Positions 4,602-6,620 of a stretch of 6,620 nt of DNA are shown here, in pieces. Source of the stretch: an uncultured bacterium (GTDB taxonomy: Bacteria > Bacillota > Clostridia > Lachnospirales > Lachnospiraceae). Numbering within the stretch: position 1 is the stretch's first letter; each line of letters starts with the position of its first letter. The DNA is taken from the NCBI GenBank assembly GCA_946543095.1, contig CAMNLO010000089.1, forward strand, positions 1 to 6,620. Direction: 5' to 3'. The notes beneath the pieces are model-generated. The model was not told the origin of the DNA and did no database searches. It saw nothing but the letters and a program-made list of their open reading frames with translations. A program made the translations under genes and the position numbers.

Positions 4602-5873
4602 TTACAGCCTGTCCGCACACCTCTGGGCCTCGAACATGATTCTTTCCTCATCCAGAGTCTTCAGCTCGCCCTTTTCCATCAGCACCTTGCCGGCTGCCAG
4701 CAAAGTATCCACAGCACCCGAACGGGCCGAATATACCAGCAGGGACACAAGGTTATGCTTCGGGCAGAACGCGGTATTCTGCAGGCTGATGAGTGCAATA
4801 TCTGCCTGCTGCCCCGCTGCAAGCCTGCCCGTGTCCTTCAGGCCGACTGCCTGGGCGCCATACTCCGTTCCCATCCTGATCGCTTCCAGAGCCGGGACGG
4901 CAAGGGGATCAAGCCTGTCAACCTTATGCAGCAGCGCCGCAAGCCTGACCTCCTCCAGCATATCCAGGTTGTTATTAGAAGCCGCACCGTCCGTGCCAAG
5001 GCCCACGCAGACACCCTCCTGCAGGAGACGTGGAACGGGAGCCACTCCGCTGGCCAGCTTCATGTTGCTGCCGGGATTGTGGGCGACCCGGATGCCATGC
5101 TTTTTGATGATGGAAATATCCTCATCATCCAGCCATACACAGTGTGCCGCCAGTGTGCCACAGTCAAAGATGCCTGTGGATTCCACATGGGCAAAGGGGC
5201 GCTTGCCATATTTCCTCAGACAGTTTTCCACCTCGCTCCTGGTCTCCGACATATGGATATGAATCTCCGCTCCCGCCTTCTGCGCCGCGGCTGCCACCTT
5301 CTTCATAAGATTCGGCGGGCAGCTGTACAGGGCGTGGACACCGTACATCACAGACACCCGGCCCTCACCCGCGCCGTGGTACGCCTGATACAGTGCCGTA
5401 TTATCTGCAAGCTTCACCTCACCGTAAGGCGCAGCGCCGCTGATGCCCCGGCAAAGGACTCCCCGCAGACCGGCCTCTATCACGACCTCCGCCACAACGT
5501 CCATGAAAGGGCCGTACATATCTGCAAAGGCAGTGGTCCCGGTGCGGATCATCTCTGCCGCAGCCAGCATGGCCCCCCAATAGTGATCGCTGCGATTCAT
5601 CTCCGCCTCAGCCGGCAAGATCTTATTTCGCAGCCAGTCCATCAGTGTCATATCATCCGCATAACTGCGCAGAAGCGTCATGGACGCATGGGTATGGGCA
5701 TTCACAAGCCCCGGTATGGCAAGGTGTCCCGTTCCATCCAGCACACGCGCCGGATGGAAATCCTCCGGCACTTCACCGATGGCTGAAATCTTTGCTCCTT
5801 CCAGCATGATATTGGTCAGAGGCGTCGTGCCGTCCGGCAGCAGGGCATAGACATTCTTGATCAGCATGCGCAT
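4602..5873 (-). CDS. mtaD: 5-methylthioadenosine/S-adenosylhomocysteine deaminase (MtaD-type amidohydrolase)
   Basis: This cytoplasmic metal-dependent amidohydrolase probably deaminates S-adenosylhomocysteine and/or 5'-methylthioadenosine to the inosyl forms, for recycling of SAM by-products. The 423 residues have the expected layout: a small N-terminal beta domain, GLVNAHTHASMTLLR (55-69) with H60 and H62, HIHMSET (205-211) with H207 and E210, AHCVWL (243-248) with H244, VAHNPGSNMKLASG (263-276), and GTDGAASNNNLDM (293-305) with D295. The SNMKLASG and GTDGAASNN motifs favour MtaD over other deaminases such as guanine deaminase, though the exact substrate is inferred. The start ATG has GAGGAG seven bases upstream; a second ATG two codons later is possible. 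It lies 74 bases after the unrecognised gene on the same strand, with an inverted repeat between, and may share its transcript. Nothing looks broken. Confidence 0.9.
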   Translation of the reverse strand: MRMLIKNVYALLPDGTTPLTNIMLEGAKISAIGEVPEDFHPARVLDGTGHLAIPGLVNAHTHASMTLLRSYADDMTLMDWLRNKILPAEAEMNRSDHYWGAMLAAAEMIRTGTTAFADMYGPFMDVVAEVVIEAGLRGVLCRGISGAAPYGEVKLADNTALYQAYHGAGEGRVSVMYGVHALYSCPPNLMKKVAAAAQKAGAEIHIHMSETRSEVENCLRKYGKRPFAHVESTGIFDCGTLAAHCVWLDDEDISIIKKHGIRVAHNPGSNMKLASGVAPVPRLLQEGVCVGLGTDGAASNNNLDMLEEVRLAALLHKVDRLDPLAVPALEAIRMGTEYGAQAVGLKDTGRLAAGQQADIALISLQNTAFCPKHNLVSLLVYSARSGAVDTLLAAGKVLMEKGELKTLDEERIMFEAQRCADRL

Positions 5874-5919
5874 CTTACTTCTCCTCAGGAGCTGTTCAAT
5901 AATAACTGCTCAAGATTTC

Positions 5920-5971
5920 GCAGGGCAGGATAAGGGCGCATAGCGGGCTATGTAACCGAATCCTGCCTTGC
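5920..5971. repeat. Nested inverted repeat over a stop codon
   Basis: GCAGGGCAGGAT (5920-5931) and ATCCTGCCTTGC (5960-5971) are inverted repeats of 12 bases with one imperfect position. Inside them, CATAG/CTATG (5939-5943 and 5948-5952) forms a second short stem. The structure covers the last codons and stop of the upstream gene. It has no T run, so it is not a typical intrinsic terminator; it could be an mRNA stability or processing hairpin. Confidence 0.5.
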
Positions 5972-6620
5972 ACCGGCTATGTCGTAAAGCTTGGCATCCA
6001 GCGGCTTTCCCACGCGCCAGCGCACCTTCAAAAAGACCGGCACGCTGAACAGGAACACGCTGGCGCCGCCAAAGCTGAGGTGTTTATGGAAAATGATGTC
6101 CTTGGCATAACGCCAGCGGCTGTCGCTGAGCCCCCATGCTTCCGCCCGCTGCAGCAATTGACAGGCCGCTCCGCCTTCACTGAAGCTCTCTCTGGTCTGA
6201 AGGAATGTCGGCTGGCCCGACTGGTGGAGGCCGAGAGCGGCAGGCGCCAGTGTCGCCGAAACACCTATCGTGCTGTCCACTTTGCCCCCTCCGAGCACGT
6301 TGAACTGCAATTCCATGGGAAAGGGCGCTTTCGCGATCTCATCACAGAAGCGCAAAAAATCGTCACTTACGGCGTCGAACCCCACGCTTTTCAAATCTTC
6401 GCCAAAAGCATTGACGTCCCTGGCGTAGATCTCCTGCCGTTCTTTCTTTACAAAATAATCGATGCGAACGGGGGAGCCTGGCCTGCCCTGCAGAAGCGCG
6501 AAATAAGTGGGACTCCATCCTTCCGGCACCCGTGCCTGAAATTCCCTCAGATATTCCGCCGACGCCTCGCTGCCCATGATCCGGAAATATTCTTTTACAT
6601 CCGAAAAGGGCAGTTCGAAG
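5948..6620 (-). CDS. Hypothetical protein, C-terminal part (5' end beyond the window)
   Basis: The frame is open to the right edge, giving 223 visible residues that begin FELPFSDVKEYFRIMGSEAS. The ATG at 6577 is internal: the frame continues upstream without a stop and there is no ribosome binding site before it, so the true start is outside the window. I do not recognise the family. Visible traits are an amphipathic, soluble-looking sequence with WSPTYFALLQG, VRIDYFVKK, a Phe/Leu-rich stretch DDFLRFCDEIAKAPFPMELQ, then a GGGK/STIGVSATLAP beta-like section, and near the end FSVPVFLKVRWRVGKPLDAK. No signal peptide, membrane helix or catalytic motif is evident in the visible part. It lies 74 bases upstream of mtaD on the same strand. 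Coding is supported by the long uninterrupted frame (over 670 bases) and normal-looking composition. Confidence 0.75.
   Translation of the reverse strand, partial: FELPFSDVKEYFRIMGSEASAEYLREFQARVPEGWSPTYFALLQGRPGSPVRIDYFVKKERQEIYARDVNAFGEDLKSVGFDAVSDDFLRFCDEIAKAPFPMELQFNVLGGGKVDSTIGVSATLAPAALGLHQSGQPTFLQTRESFSEGGAACQLLQRAEAWGLSDSRWRYAKDIIFHKHLSFGGASVFLFSVPVFLKVRWRVGKPLDAKLYDIAGARQDSVT

Noticed and set aside
4588..5262. 224-codon plus-strand frame starting inside the terminator region
   Set aside because: It is antisense to mtaD, Ser/Ala-rich and without any motif.
4755..5786. 343-codon open frame on the plus strand
   Set aside because: It is antisense to mtaD, which has all family motifs. 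The Arg/His-rich translation is typical of a GC-rich shadow frame.

Overview
The window reads as chromosomal DNA of an anaerobic Firmicute, most likely a Clostridia/Lachnospiraceae gut bacterium. This is inferred from the protein sequences, strong GGAGG-type ribosome binding sites, tRNA genes without an encoded CCA end, and fairly GC-rich coding DNA. I ran no database search. Nearly all protein genes lie on the minus strand; a three-gene tRNA cluster and a broken toxin-antitoxin remnant lie on the plus strand.

Layout from left to right. (1) Positions 1-1274 (minus) hold a damaged zinc/manganese ABC-uptake locus. A small Cys/His-rich membrane protein comes first, then a ZnuA-type binding lipoprotein that stops after its N-terminal half. 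Next come about 35 codons that look like the middle of the ZnuB permease, a stop codon, and the middle of an OB-fold-like protein running off the edge. The end of znuA, all of znuC, most of znuB and the start of the last gene are missing, so two internal deletions (or an assembly chimera) have collapsed the operon. (2) Positions 1309-1453 hold tRNA-Val(UAC) with its own promoter and terminator. (3) Positions 1488-3723 hold a tight three-gene operon: a bacterial PH-domain protein, folC and folE. folC overlaps the stop codon before it by one base, and folE starts two bases after the folC stop. FolE makes the first committed step of folate synthesis and FolC the final glutamylation; the other folate genes are not here. 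(4) Positions 3822-4149 hold a tRNA-Leu(CAG), tRNA-Trp(CCA), tRNA-Met(CAU) cluster with a consensus promoter and a strong intrinsic terminator. Its promoter diverges from that of the PH-folC-folE operon. (5) Positions 4192-4500 hold an AT-richer remnant of a BrnT/BrnA-type toxin-antitoxin pair, with the toxin lacking its 5' end and the antitoxin broken by a one-base frameshift. An imperfect terminator hairpin follows. (6) Positions 4602-5873 (minus) encode an MtaD-type methylthioadenosine/S-adenosylhomocysteine deaminase. (7) Positions 5948-6620 (minus) encode the C-terminal 223 residues of a protein I do not recognise.

Most of the window is ordinary housekeeping. The points worth a second look are the collapsed metal-transport operon, a hairpin that could mask the znuA ribosome binding site, the broken toxin-antitoxin pair beside the tRNA cluster, the unrecognised protein at the right edge, and the nested inverted repeat over its stop codon. 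I saw no CRISPR array, insertion sequence, integrase or clearly new defence system.
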